A DNA stretch of 28,340 nucleotides from DASZZY01 sp036260395 (GCA_036260395.1 DASZZY010000161.1:1-28340), one strand, 5' to 3'. Counted from the stretch's first letter, positions 6,988-18,622 are shown. Numbers and translations are program-made. The notes: generated from the letters alone by a model not told the origin.

Positions 6988-9111
6988 GTGACGCAGTCCG
7001 GGATGGACATCCGCGAGGTCCAGGTCATCAAGGAGGACCGGACGTTCTTCATCTCCGACCGGTTCGGCGACGTCCCGGAGCCCAACACCGCGGCGCTCGG
7101 GCTCTATCACCGCGACACGCGATTCCTCTCGCGGCTGGAGCTCACCGTCAACGACCTGAAGCCGCTGCTGCTCCACTCGTCCACGGAGCGGAACTACTCG
7201 CAGATCATCGAGCTGGCCTACCCCTTCGAGAACGTCGTCCCCGGCCGCCTCGAGCGCCGCGAGAGCATCTCGCTGCAGCGGACCCGCGTGCTCCGCGAGG
7301 CGCTGATCGAGCGGATCCGCATCCGGAACTTCGGCTTCCACCCGCGGTCGCTGCGGCTGCGGATCGTGTTCGCCGCCGATTTCCTCGACATCTTCGAGGT
7401 CCGTGGCCTCGTCAGGGAGCAGCGCGGCCACGACGAGCGGCCGCACGTCGACGCCGACCGCGTGGTCCTGTCCTACCGCGGGCTCGACGGATCGACCTAC
7501 CGGACGCTGATCCGGTTCTCCCCCGGCCCCGACGAGGTGACGGAGTCGGAGGCGAGCTTCGACGTCGAGGTCCAGCCGGACCAGGAGGTCGAGTTCTCCC
7601 TGGAGATCATCCCCGAGGTGGACGGGTCGAAGCCGGCCCCGCGCTCGCTCGAGCACGAGGAGGAGCAGCTCTCCCAGGCGTACACGGCGTGGCGGAAGCG
7701 CTGCACCCGCATCAAGACGTCGAACGTGCAGCTATCCAACTTCCTCGACCGGGCCATCCTCGATCTCCGGATGCTGACCTCGCACGACGACCAGGGCGGG
7801 GAATACCTCGACGCCGGCGTGCCGTGGTACTCGGCGCTGTTCGGCCGCGACGCGCTCATCACCGCGTACCAGGCGCTGGCCGTGAACCCGGACCTGGCGT
7901 GGTCGACGCTCCGGGGGCTGGCGGCCCTCCAGGGCAAGGAGTCCGACGACTGGCGGGAGGAGGAGCCCGGGAAGATCCTCCACGAGGTCCGGGTCGGCGA
8001 ACTGGCTCGGGCCGGGGAGATCCCGCACACGCCGTACTACGGCTCCGTCGACTCGACGATGCTGTGGCTGTCGGTGATCCACGGCGCGTGGCGGTGGACC
8101 GGGGACCTCGACGCCGTGCGCGAGATGTGGCCGAACGTCCTCGCCGCGCTGCGGTGGATCGACGAGTTCGGCGACCTCGACGGCGACGGGTACGTGGAGT
8201 ACCGGAAGCGGTCGGCGCGGGGGCTCGACAACCAGGGGTGGAAGGACTCGCGGGACGCCATCCAGTTCCCGGACGGCGAGCTGGCGGAGCCGCCGATCGC
8301 GCTGGTCGAGGTCCAGGGCTACGTCCACCAGGCGAAGCGGAACACCGCGCGCCTGGCGCGGGCGCTGGGGGAGGACCAGCTCGCCGATCGCCTGGAGCGC
8401 GAGGCCGCGGACCTCCAGGAGCGCCTGAACCGGGACTTCTGGATGGAGCGCGAGGGGTACTTCTGCCTGGCGCTCGACGGCCGGAAGCGGCAGGTCCCGA
8501 CGATGACCTCGAACCCCGGGCACCTGCTGTGGTCGCGGGCGGTGGACGATGACAAGGCCGAGCGGGTGGTCCGCCGCCTGCTGTCGCCGGCGCTCGCCAG
8601 CGGGTGGGGGATCCGGACGCTGGCCACCAAACAGCGGGCGTACGACCCCATCGGGTACCACACCGGGACGGTGTGGCCGCACGACAACGCCCTGATCGCC
8701 CACGGCATGAAGCGGTACGGCTTCGACGTCGAGGCCCGGCAGGTGCTGGACCAGCTGGCCCTGGCCGGCGCGTTCTTCCCGCTGGCCCGGTTCCCCGAGC
8801 TGTTCTGCGGCTACGCCGCCGGGGACGTCCCCGTGCCGGTCCAGTACCCGGTGGCCTGCCGCCCGCAGGCCTGGGCGTCCGGGGCGCCGCTCCTGATGCT
8901 GCGCTCGTACGGCGGGCTGTCGGCCGACGCGGCGGAGGGACGCCTGTACATCGAGCGCCCCAAGCTCCCGGCGTGGCTGGAGCGGGTGGAGATCCAGGGC
9001 ATGCGCGTGGGGAGGGCCCGGCTGGACCTGGTGTTCACGAACAACGACGGCGTCACCGCCACGGAGGTCCCCCGGAAGGACGGGGACGTCGAGGTCCTGA
9101 TCCGCCAGTAG
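6988..9111 (+). CDS. Glycogen-debranching-type amylo-alpha-1,6-glucosidase (707 aa)
   Basis: A cytosolic alpha-glucan hydrolase with the two-domain layout of bacterial proteins annotated amylo-alpha-1,6-glucosidase. Residues about 16-210 form an N-terminal beta domain (GDE_N type) opening FFISDRFGDVP and containing LGLYHRDTRFLSRLEL. Residues about 250-700 form an (alpha/alpha)6 barrel with YSALFGRDALITAYQ, a GLDNQGWKDS segment near 411 and YHTGTVWPHDNALIA near 557. The GTG start is supported by the 7-nt spacing from TAGCAT. The likely role is removal of alpha-1,6 branches in storage glycogen or related oligosaccharides; related proteins can act on other glucosides, so the exact substrate is uncertain. 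The next gene (minus strand) ends 6 nt downstream of the stop. Confidence 0.88.
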   Translation: MTQSGMDIREVQVIKEDRTFFISDRFGDVPEPNTAALGLYHRDTRFLSRLELTVNDLKPLLLHSSTERNYSQIIELAYPFENVVPGRLERRESISLQRTRVLREALIERIRIRNFGFHPRSLRLRIVFAADFLDIFEVRGLVREQRGHDERPHVDADRVVLSYRGLDGSTYRTLIRFSPGPDEVTESEASFDVEVQPDQEVEFSLEIIPEVDGSKPAPRSLEHEEEQLSQAYTAWRKRCTRIKTSNVQLSNFLDRAILDLRMLTSHDDQGGEYLDAGVPWYSALFGRDALITAYQALAVNPDLAWSTLRGLAALQGKESDDWREEEPGKILHEVRVGELARAGEIPHTPYYGSVDSTMLWLSVIHGAWRWTGDLDAVREMWPNVLAALRWIDEFGDLDGDGYVEYRKRSARGLDNQGWKDSRDAIQFPDGELAEPPIALVEVQGYVHQAKRNTARLARALGEDQLADRLEREAADLQERLNRDFWMEREGYFCLALDGRKRQVPTMTSNPGHLLWSRAVDDDKAERVVRRLLSPALASGWGIRTLATKQRAYDPIGYHTGTVWPHDNALIAHGMKRYGFDVEARQVLDQLALAGAFFPLARFPELFCGYAAGDVPVPVQYPVACRPQAWASGAPLLMLRSYGGLSADAAEGRLYIERPKLPAWLERVEIQGMRVGRARLDLVFTNNDGVTATEVPRKDGDVEVLIRQ

Positions 9112-9117
9112 GCCGGA

Positions 9118-9363
9118 TCAGTGGACCCGGTAGCCCAGGAGGAACAGGGCCACCTCGGGACTGCGCCCGGACACCAGCCGCCCGTCCCCCGACAGCGCCA
9201 TCACGAAACGGAGGACCGGCTCCTGGCCGTCCTCCCGGAGCTCGTACATCGCCGCCCGGAGCGCCCGGAGGGCCTCCCATCGGCCGCCTCTGCCGATGGG
9301 GGCCGCCAGGAGCCCGTCGACGATCTCGGTGAGCTGGGGCGTCGTGGTTCGATTCGCGGGCAT
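9118..9363 (-). CDS. Hypothetical protein (81 aa)
   Basis: A small soluble protein beginning MPANRTTTPQLTEIVDGLLA and rich in helix-forming residues, with no membrane segment and no cysteine. I do not recognise a family. The ATG at 9363 is preceded by GGAAGG about 8 nt upstream. It sits alone between the debranching enzyme (convergent) and the acyl-CoA dehydrogenase (divergent). The codon pattern, with GC in third positions, looks coding, and the frame fills the gap neatly. Much longer upstream extensions of the same frame run through the acyl-CoA dehydrogenase gene and are not real. Confidence 0.6.
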   Translation of the reverse strand: MPANRTTTPQLTEIVDGLLAAPIGRGGRWEALRALRAAMYELREDGQEPVLRFVMALSGDGRLVSGRSPEVALFLLGYRVH

Positions 9364-9438
9364 CCGTGCCGTACCTTCCGTTCCTGCTGTCTCGCGCTCT
9401 AGGGTTCGCCTCCGGGTGTCGGCTCTCCTGCCCGCGGC

Positions 9439-9444
9439 TAGGAT
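9439..9444 (+). promoter_or_regulatory. Putative -10 box of the acyl-CoA dehydrogenase gene
   Basis: TAGGAT, 21 nt before the GTG. Transcription would start near 9451, leaving a short leader that contains the strong GGAAGGAGG ribosome binding site at 9454-9462. This gene therefore has a leader, unlike several neighbours. Confidence 0.5.
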
Positions 9445-9465
9445 TTCTCCACCGGAAGGAGGCCC

Positions 9466-10617
9466 GTGGACCTCGCGCTCACCGCCGAGCAGGAGCTGAT
9501 CCGCCGCACCGCCCGGGAGTTCGTCGATCGGGAGGTCGTGCCGCACGCCCGGGAGTGGGATCGCAGCGAGGAGATGGACCGCGGGATCCTGAAGCGCCTC
9601 GCCGACGTGGGCTACCTGGGGGCCACGATCCCGGAGGAGTACGGGGGGATGGGGCTCGACACTGTCTCCTATTGCCTCGTCATCGAGGAGCTGGGGCGTG
9701 CGGACTCGTCGGTCCGAGGTGTGGTCTCGGTGAACGTCGGGCTGGTGGGCAAGACGATCCTCCGCTGGGGGACCGAGGAGCAGAAGCGGGAGTGGCTGCC
9801 GCGGCTCTGCTCCGGGGAGGTTCTGGGCTGCTACGGGCTCACCGAGCCGGGCACCGGGTCGGACGCTGCCAGCCTGGCCACCCGGGCCAAGCGCGAGGGC
9901 GACGGCTGGGTCCTGTCCGGGTCGAAGATCTTCATCACGAACGGCACGTGGGCCGGGCTGGCGCTGATCTTCGCCCGGACCGGCGAGGGGGGGCCGCGGG
10001 GGATCACGTGCTTCCTCGTGCCGCCCGACGCCGACGGGTTCGAGGCCCGGCCGGTGAAGGGCAAGCTCGGGCTCCGGGCCCAGGACACGGCGGAGATCAC
10101 GCTCGACGGCGTCCGTGTGCCGGATGAGGCGCGGCTGGGCGAGGAAGGGAAGGGCTTCCGCGTGGCGATGTCCGCGCTCGACAAGGGCCGGATCTCGCTG
10201 GCCGCGGGGTGCGTCGGCATCGCTCAGGGGTGCCTCGAGGCCAGCGTCGGCTACGCCAAGGAGCGGTCGCAGTTCGGGCGGCCGATCGCGCGATTCCAGC
10301 TGGTGCAGGAGCTGATCGCCGACATCGCCGTGGAGACCGATGCGGCACGCCTGCTCACCTGGCGGGCCGCCGCGCTGGCCGACTCCGATCGGGAGCACAC
10401 GCTGGAGTCCTCCTACGCCAAGTACTTCGCCTCCGAGGTGGCGGTGCGCGCCGCGAACGCCGCCGTGCAGGTCCACGGCGGCTACGGCTACGTCGACGAG
10501 TACCCGGTCGGCAAGTACCTTCGCGACGCCCGGGTCACGACGCTCTACGAGGGGACCAGCCAGGTCCAGAAGCTGATCATCGGCCGGGCTCTCACCGGCG
10601 AGAACGCCTTCACCTAG
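9466..10617 (+). CDS. Acyl-CoA dehydrogenase (383 aa)
   Basis: FAD enzyme that introduces the alpha-beta double bond in acyl-CoA thioesters during fatty-acid or branched-chain amino-acid breakdown. It has the N-terminal helical domain, the flavin-binding CYGLTEPGTGSDAAS signature near residue 131, and the C-terminal helical domain with ERSQFGRPIARFQL and QVHGGYGYVDEYPVGKYLRD. The catalytic base is placed at Glu362 in LYEGTSQVQ, as in short-chain and related acyl-CoA dehydrogenases. The length of 383 is typical. The GTG start follows GGAAGGAGG. Chain-length preference cannot be read directly. The stop codon shares a CTAG with the convergent acyltransferase gene. Confidence 0.94.
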   Translation: MDLALTAEQELIRRTAREFVDREVVPHAREWDRSEEMDRGILKRLADVGYLGATIPEEYGGMGLDTVSYCLVIEELGRADSSVRGVVSVNVGLVGKTILRWGTEEQKREWLPRLCSGEVLGCYGLTEPGTGSDAASLATRAKREGDGWVLSGSKIFITNGTWAGLALIFARTGEGGPRGITCFLVPPDADGFEARPVKGKLGLRAQDTAEITLDGVRVPDEARLGEEGKGFRVAMSALDKGRISLAAGCVGIAQGCLEASVGYAKERSQFGRPIARFQLVQELIADIAVETDAARLLTWRAAALADSDREHTLESSYAKYFASEVAVRAANAAVQVHGGYGYVDEYPVGKYLRDARVTTLYEGTSQVQKLIIGRALTGENAFT

Positions 10618-11411
10618 GTCTCGTAGGCCAGCGGGTTCGCCAGGTACTTCTTGAAGGTCTCCGTGAGCCCGGCGATCCCGTACCCGTCCACCCACCGATG
10701 GTCGATGGTCGCCGTCAGCGGGAGCACCGGCCGGGGCTCGACCCGGTCGCCGACCACCCAGGGCCGCTCGTTGATCTCCCCCACCAGCACCAGGATCGGC
10801 ACGCGGTAGATCGGCGAGAGCGGCGCCCACCCCTCGTGGACGCCGAACACCCCGACGTTCGTGACCATCGCGCTCCCGAACGCGTCCCGCGGCATCCCCA
10901 GCGACTTGAGGTCGAGGTGCAGGTTCGACGTCAGGAACGCCGACAGCCGGAGCATGGCGCCGAGCGCCGATGGCGGCATCGCGGCCATGAACTTCTTGGC
11001 CGCGTCCAGCTCACCTCTCCCCTCGCGTGCCGATGCCACGCGCTCGTCGAGCTCCCGGGCGATGTCCGGGGCGCCCTTCTCGTCGGCCGCCCGGACCTTG
11101 ACCCCCGAGAGGTCGCCGCCGCCGGCTGCCGAGACGATCAGGAACACGTCGACGCTCTCCCGGGGGAGGAACCGGCCCCGGGCCAGGCGGGTGTTGATCG
11201 AGGGGTTGTCCCGGAGGGCCAGGGCCAGAGCCCGGGTCACCAGGTGCGTCGGCGTCACCCGGGCGCCGGTGCGCTCCCGGAGGGCGGCCACGGCGTCGAC
11301 GATCGGCTGGGCGTCGAGCTCCAGGCGGCCGTAGACCTGCGGATCGTCCGGCCATCCCCAGACGGCCGTGGCGATCTTCCGCCACCCCCGGGCTCGGGTG
11401 CTTCGGCCCAC
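10614..11411 (-). CDS. Stand-alone 2-oxoacid dehydrogenase acyltransferase (E2-type) catalytic domain (265 aa)
   Basis: Matches only the C-terminal catalytic domain of dihydrolipoyl acyltransferases, the cores of PDH-type complexes. The active-site motif DHRWVDG is at 237-243, with the family pattern DHRxxDG. Upstream segments such as TPTHLVTRALALALRDNPSINTR also fit. No lipoyl domain and no E1/E3-binding domain precede it: the first residues go straight into the catalytic fold. The GTG at 11411 is a best guess; ATG at 11429 and 11465 are in frame and lack clear ribosome binding sites. It is divergent from aceE, sharing a 71-nt promoter region. Either it is a lipoyl-independent acyltransferase or it borrows a lipoyl domain from another protein; both are inference. 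Confidence 0.8.
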   Translation of the reverse strand: MGRSTRARGWRKIATAVWGWPDDPQVYGRLELDAQPIVDAVAALRERTGARVTPTHLVTRALALALRDNPSINTRLARGRFLPRESVDVFLIVSAAGGGDLSGVKVRAADEKGAPDIARELDERVASAREGRGELDAAKKFMAAMPPSALGAMLRLSAFLTSNLHLDLKSLGMPRDAFGSAMVTNVGVFGVHEGWAPLSPIYRVPILVLVGEINERPWVVGDRVEPRPVLPLTATIDHRWVDGYGIAGLTETFKKYLANPLAYET

Positions 11412-11418
11412 CGGCGGG

Positions 11419-11424
11419 TAGCAT
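11419..11424 (+). promoter_or_regulatory. Putative -10 box of aceE
   Basis: TAGCAT matches the pattern used elsewhere in the window. It would give aceE a leader of about 50 nt. It overlaps the region just upstream of the divergent acyltransferase start, so the two promoters may compete. Confidence 0.4.
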
Positions 11425-11482
11425 GGCATGGAGGGATGCACCGGGTGAAGCGGAGCGAGCGACACATGAGCGGGGGTCGGTG

Positions 11483-14155
<2,673 letters not shown>

Positions 14156-15344
14156 CGGCCGGGCGCTCGAAGCGGGCGAACGCCCGGATCAGGCTGAGCA
14201 GGATCAGCGCCGGCACGCCGAGCCACAGCGGCCGCTCGATCCACCACGTCGCTCCGGGCGGGTCGGCGTGGCCGAGCCCGAGCGGCCACAGGGCCACGAC
14301 GGCGATCAGGAACGCCGTCATGTGCCACAGGAACAGCGTCATGATCACGCCGTTCACCGCGACCACCCGGCGCCAGGGGCGCTCGCGCCGCAGCCACCGG
14401 GTCGCCGGCTCGCGAAGCAGCATCGCCGCCCCGATCAGCCAGAACCCGGCGGCCAGCAGGCAGATCGTCGGCGGGTAGGTGTTGGCGATGGCCTCGGCCT
14501 CGGTCCCCAACAGGCTCTTCGGGTAGTGCCCAATGCCCGGGAACCACCGCTGACCGGCCTCGCCGAAGACGGGGTTCGTCAGCAGGACGAGCGCCGCCAG
14601 GCCGCCCGCCGCCATCGCCGCGAAGGCCCGACGGCCGAGGCGCTGGAGCCGACCCTCCGCGTAGAAGAACCCCAGCTGGTGGGGGAGCAGCCACACGAAC
14701 GCCGCGTTGGCCCACCGGGCCTCGGGGATGCCCCCGGCGAACCCCAGCGCGTCCGAGACGACGCTCCCCGCGACCATCACGATCGGCACGGCGATCCCGA
14801 ACCGGCGATGCAGCCGGATCATCGCCGGGGCAATGAGGATGACCAGCGTGTACATCGCCAGGAACCACAGCGGCCCGAACGGGATCGTGGCGCCCGGCGG
14901 CTTCATCCCGCGCAGGAACGGCGTCGTCGGCGTCCCCATGTTCGCCAGATGCAGGAACACCTGGACCGTTCCCCACACCGCGAAGAAGGCCAGGCTCGGC
15001 CGCAGCAGCCGGGCCAGGCGCGTGCGGAGGAACGCCGATGCCGGCTCGCCGCGCCGGCGATAGGAACGGTACGCGGTGTAGTTCGCGAATCCGCCGACGA
15101 AGAAGAACAGCGGCATGACCTGGGCCACCCAGGTGCCCAGCCACAGCCACGGCGCCACGCCGATGGCGCTGGTGCTCCCGATGACGCCACGCTGCCAGTA
15201 GATGTCGGCGATGAACCAGTGGCCGACGACCACAGTCCCGATCGACACTGCGCGGAGGAAGTCCATGTAGCGGTCCCGGGACGGCGGCGTGAGCCGCGCC
15301 AGCTCCGCGGCCGTCGAGGCTCGAGGGACGGTCTCGGTGTGCAT

Positions 15345-15484
15345 GTCTCGATGGTGCGGCGCGGGCCGGGCCGGCGGTAGACGGAGACGGGCTCATCCCG
15401 GCCGGCGGAACACCTCAGATCGGCGTGGGTACTTCCGGCAACCCTTCGGACGGCGCCCGCGCCGGTGTGCCACCATGGGCGGCC
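15345..15484. other. Divergent intergenic region, acyltransferase-3 / PHP gene
   Basis: 140 nt carrying the promoters of both divergent genes. The sequence GGCCGGCGG occurs twice in direct orientation, around 15370 and 15400. A CACCAT lies 6 nt before the minus-strand start and another about 8 nt before the plus-strand GTG. No good TANNNT box is seen for either gene. Confidence 0.35.
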
Positions 15485-16321
15485 GTGGCCCGGATCGACC
15501 TGCACACCCACACCACCTACTCGGACGGCACGTTCACGCCGACCGAGCTCGTCTCGCTGGCCCTCGAGCGCGGGCTCTCCGTCCTCGGCCTGACCGACCA
15601 CGACTCCACCGAGGGGATCGACGAGGCGTTCCGCGCGGCCGCGGGCACGGACCTCGAGGTGGTCCCCGGGGTCGAGTTCTCGACCGTCCGCGACGGCCAC
15701 GGCGTCCACCTCCTCGCGTACTGGCCGGATCTCGATGACGGCGAGTTCCAGGCCGAGCTGGGGCGGCTCCGCGACGATCGGTTCGACCGGGGCGAGCGCA
15801 TGGTGGAGCGGCTCCAGGACCTCGGCTACCCGGTCTCGTTCGAGCGTGTCCGGGAGATCGCCGGCGGCCGGAACATCGTGCGGCCCCACGTGGCCCAGGC
15901 CCTGGTCGAGGCGGGCGTCGTCGAGACGATCGAGGACGCGTTCTCCCGGGAGCTGATCGCCTCCGGCGGCCAGGCGTACGTCGAGAAGCACGCCCTGGAC
16001 CCGCTCGACGCCCTGGCGCTCATCAAGCGGGCCGGCGGGATCTCCGTGGTCGCCCACCCGGGGCTGTGGCGTGAGGGGCTCGGGGTCCCCGACCACCTCG
16101 TCGAGGAGATGGCCGACGCCGGGCTCGATGGGATCGAGGCCGCCCACTCCGACCACCCGCCGGAGGCCGAGGCCCGGTACCGGGACATGGCCCGCCGGCT
16201 GGGCGTGGTGGCCACCGGCTCGTCCGACTGCCACGGCACGCGCTACGACCCCGTCCGGCTGGGGAGGGTGACGACGGACCCGCAGGAGTTCGAGCGCCTC
16301 AGGGCGAAGAAGGGGAGCTAA
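15485..16321 (+). CDS. PHP-domain phosphoesterase (278 aa)
   Basis: Cytosolic metal-dependent phosphoesterase of the PHP family, in the group containing 3',5'-nucleoside bisphosphate phosphatase / RNase AM (YciV). Its metal-binding motifs are all seen: DLHTHTTYSDG (H7, H9), LTDHDS, PGVEFS, AHPGLW and the final GSSDCHG. A domain of about 100 residues is inserted after the third motif (roughly 80-170), as in YciV-like proteins. GTG at 15485 is chosen because the protein then starts VARIDLHTH, the usual position of the first motif; there is no strong ribosome binding site. Likely substrates are pAp-type nucleotides or short RNA 5' ends. The aldehyde dehydrogenase ATG follows 4 nt after the stop, so the two form an operon. 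Confidence 0.88.
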   Translation: MARIDLHTHTTYSDGTFTPTELVSLALERGLSVLGLTDHDSTEGIDEAFRAAAGTDLEVVPGVEFSTVRDGHGVHLLAYWPDLDDGEFQAELGRLRDDRFDRGERMVERLQDLGYPVSFERVREIAGGRNIVRPHVAQALVEAGVVETIEDAFSRELIASGGQAYVEKHALDPLDALALIKRAGGISVVAHPGLWREGLGVPDHLVEEMADAGLDGIEAAHSDHPPEAEARYRDMARRLGVVATGSSDCHGTRYDPVRLGRVTTDPQEFERLRAKKGS

Positions 16322-16325
16322 GGAC

Positions 16326-17942
16326 ATGGCCCGCACTGCCGCCAAGCGATCGCCCCCCGGGACCGCCGAGGTGCTGGAGAGCTTCGACCCGGCCACCGGC
16401 GAGCTGGTGGGGACCGTCCCCGTCACGCCTCCCGAGGAGGTCGAGCGCGTGGCCGAGGAGGTCGCTCGGATCCAGCGCGGGTGGGCGCTCGTGCCGCTCC
16501 CCGAGCGCCTCCGCGTGATCCACCGCGCGGGCCAGGTCCTCCTCCGGCGCCGCGACGAGATCGCCATGGCCGTGACCCGGGAGAACGGCAAGCCGCTCGT
16601 CGAGTCGGGGATTGTCGAGGTGGCCAACGGCGTGGCGACGCTGGACTGGATCGCCAAGTGGGGGAGCCGGTACCTGTCGCCGGAGCGCCTCCCCGACCCC
16701 CAGCCGCTCATCAAGCACAAGCGGCACTGGATCGTGTACCGGCCGCTCGGCGTGGTCGGCGTGATCGCCCCGTGGAACTACCCGCTGATCATCCCCCTGG
16801 GCGAGGTGGCCCAGGGCCTGGCGGCGGGCAACGGCGTGGTCCTGAAGCCCTCGGAGGTCACTCCGCTGGCCGGGGAGCAGATCGCGCGGCTCTTCGCGGA
16901 GGCCGGCCTGCCGAAGGGGCTCGTGCGGGTGATCCACGGCCGGGGGGAGACTGGGGCCGCCCTCTGCGCGGCCGGGCCCGTGCGCAAGATCTTCTTCACC
17001 GGCAGCGTGGAGACGGGCCGGAAGGTCATGCGGGCCGCTGCCGAGCACGGGAAGCCCGTCATGTTGGAGCTCGGCGGCAAGGACCCGGCGATCGTCTGCG
17101 CCGACGCCGACATCGACCGCACGGTGGCGGGCGTCCTCTGGTCGGGGCTGTGCAACTCGGGCCAGACGTGTGCCGGCGTGGAGCGGATCTACGTCGACCG
17201 CCGGATCCACGACCGGTTCGTCGATCGCCTGGCGGCGGAGGCCCGGAAGATCGCGTCCGGTGACCCGAAGGACCCCTCGACCCAGGTCGGCCCGATGAAC
17301 AACGACATGCAGTACGCCAAGGTCCTCGAGCAGCTCGAGGACGCCGTGGCCAAGGGGGCCGCGGTGGTCACCGGCGGGCCGATCGAGGTCGACGGCCTCC
17401 CCGGCAAGTTCATCGCGCCGACCGTCCTCGCCCGCGTGGACCACTCGATGAGGGTGATGGCCGAGGAGTCCTTCGGGCCCCTGCTGCCGGTGATGGCGTT
17501 CGACGACGAGGACGAGGCCGTCCGCCTGGCCAACGACTCGCGCTACGGGCTCGGCTCCAGCGTGTGGAGCCGCGACCTCCGCCGGGCCCGTCGCATCGCC
17601 GACCGGCTCGAGGCCGGGATGGTGTGGATCAACGACGCGACCTACTCGCACGGGATCGGCCAGACCCCCTGGGGCGGCGTCAAGGAGTCGGGGACCGGCG
17701 TCACGCACTCGAAGTTTGGGTTCTACGAGATGGTCGACAAGCAGCTGGTCTCCGAGGACCCCGGCTGGTTCCCGGACGGCTGGTGGTACCCGTACGGGGA
17801 GGCGATGCGCCGGGGGTTCGGCGCGGTCATCGACCTCCTGTACACGCCCGGCGTGGCCGGCCGGAGCCGGGTCCTCCGTGACCGGTGGGGCGAGATGGCG
17901 CCGTTCGTCCGCGGCGTGCTCGCCCGCCGATCGCGCCGCTAG
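16326..17942 (+). CDS. NAD(P)-dependent aldehyde dehydrogenase (538 aa)
   Basis: Oxidises an aldehyde to the carboxylic acid. The cofactor segment APWNYP (N151) and the FTGS turn (224-227) are present; the catalytic pair is Glu248 in ELGGKDPA and Cys282 in NSGQTCAG. After the standard core of about 475 residues there is a tail of roughly 55 residues starting near GWFPDGWWYPYGEAMRRG, with an amphipathic, Arg-rich end that could sit on the membrane. I recall similar tails in some actinobacterial aldehyde dehydrogenases acting on long-chain or hydrophobic aldehydes. The ATG follows AAGGA and sits 4 nt after the PHP gene. The stop codon TAG is the first half of the next gene's -10 box. Confidence 0.92.
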   Translation: MARTAAKRSPPGTAEVLESFDPATGELVGTVPVTPPEEVERVAEEVARIQRGWALVPLPERLRVIHRAGQVLLRRRDEIAMAVTRENGKPLVESGIVEVANGVATLDWIAKWGSRYLSPERLPDPQPLIKHKRHWIVYRPLGVVGVIAPWNYPLIIPLGEVAQGLAAGNGVVLKPSEVTPLAGEQIARLFAEAGLPKGLVRVIHGRGETGAALCAAGPVRKIFFTGSVETGRKVMRAAAEHGKPVMLELGGKDPAIVCADADIDRTVAGVLWSGLCNSGQTCAGVERIYVDRRIHDRFVDRLAAEARKIASGDPKDPSTQVGPMNNDMQYAKVLEQLEDAVAKGAAVVTGGPIEVDGLPGKFIAPTVLARVDHSMRVMAEESFGPLLPVMAFDDEDEAVRLANDSRYGLGSSVWSRDLRRARRIADRLEAGMVWINDATYSHGIGQTPWGGVKESGTGVTHSKFGFYEMVDKQLVSEDPGWFPDGWWYPYGEAMRRGFGAVIDLLYTPGVAGRSRVLRDRWGEMAPFVRGVLARRSRR

Positions 17943-17945
17943 ACT
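17940..17945 (+). promoter_or_regulatory. Leaderless -10 box of the HAD gene, overlapping a stop codon
   Basis: TAGACT begins with the TAG stop of the aldehyde dehydrogenase and lies exactly 7 nt before the HAD ATG. No Shine-Dalgarno sequence is present, which favours leaderless initiation. Confidence 0.5.
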
Positions 17946-17952
17946 CCGGCGG

Positions 17953-18621
17953 ATGAAGCCCCGTCCCGAGATCGTCTTCCTCGACGTGGGGGGCCCGCTG
18001 TACGGCGACCGGCCCTACTACCAGGGGCTGCTGGCGGCGATCAAGGAGGTCCGGCCGGACGCCTCCGAGGACGAGTTCTGGGCCGAGTTCGAGGCCGCCC
18101 GGCGCGATCAACGGGGACCGTTCACCCGGCGGCTCGCCGGCCGCTTCGTCGGGGACGACCAGATCCCCGCCGTCACCGACCGGGGGCGGGAGCTCTGGCA
18201 CTACGGCCCCGAAGACCTCCAGCCGGACGTCCGCCAGGCGCTCGACGAGCTCGCCGGACGGTACCGCCTGGGCATCCTGGCGAACCAGGAGCCGTGGATC
18301 CGCGACGTGCTGGCCCGCGACGGGCTCGACCGGTACTTCGAGGTCTGGGCCATCTCGGCGGAGGCCGGCGTGGAGAAGCCCGACCGGCGGCTGTTCGAGT
18401 TCGCGATCACCGAGGCCGGCGTGGCGGCCCATCGCTGCACGATGGTGGGCGACCGTCTGGACAACGACGTGGTGCCCGCCCGCGAGCTCGGCATGACGGC
18501 CGTGTGGCTCCTGCGGGGCGAGGCGCCCGAGGACCCGACGCCCGAGCAGCGGGCCCGGGCCGACGCGGCGGTGCGAACTCTGTTGGAGGTGCCGGAGACG
18601 CTGGAGCGGTTGCGGACCTAG
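17953..18621 (+). CDS. HAD-superfamily hydrolase (222 aa)
   Basis: A small cytosolic haloacid-dehalogenase-fold protein with a helical cap between motif I and motif II. The nucleophile is Asp11 in FLDVGGPLYG. The general-acid Asp two residues later is Gly13, as in the DVGG subgroup related to HDHD3. Motif II reads GILANQ, with Ala in place of the usual Ser/Thr. Motif III is K142 in GVEKPDRRLF, and motif IV is GDRLDND (166-172). The chemistry may be phosphatase, but the two changes make the activity uncertain. The start fits the 7-nt spacing from TAGACT. It may also be read through from the PHP-aldehyde dehydrogenase operon, 10 nt upstream. Confidence 0.85.
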   Translation: MKPRPEIVFLDVGGPLYGDRPYYQGLLAAIKEVRPDASEDEFWAEFEAARRDQRGPFTRRLAGRFVGDDQIPAVTDRGRELWHYGPEDLQPDVRQALDELAGRYRLGILANQEPWIRDVLARDGLDRYFEVWAISAEAGVEKPDRRLFEFAITEAGVAAHRCTMVGDRLDNDVVPARELGMTAVWLLRGEAPEDPTPEQRARADAAVRTLLEVPETLERLRT

Positions 18622-18622
18622 A

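Noticed and set aside
9364..10830. Upstream extension of the 81-residue frame
   Set aside because: Antisense to the acyl-CoA dehydrogenase with Arg/Gly-rich shadow sequence.
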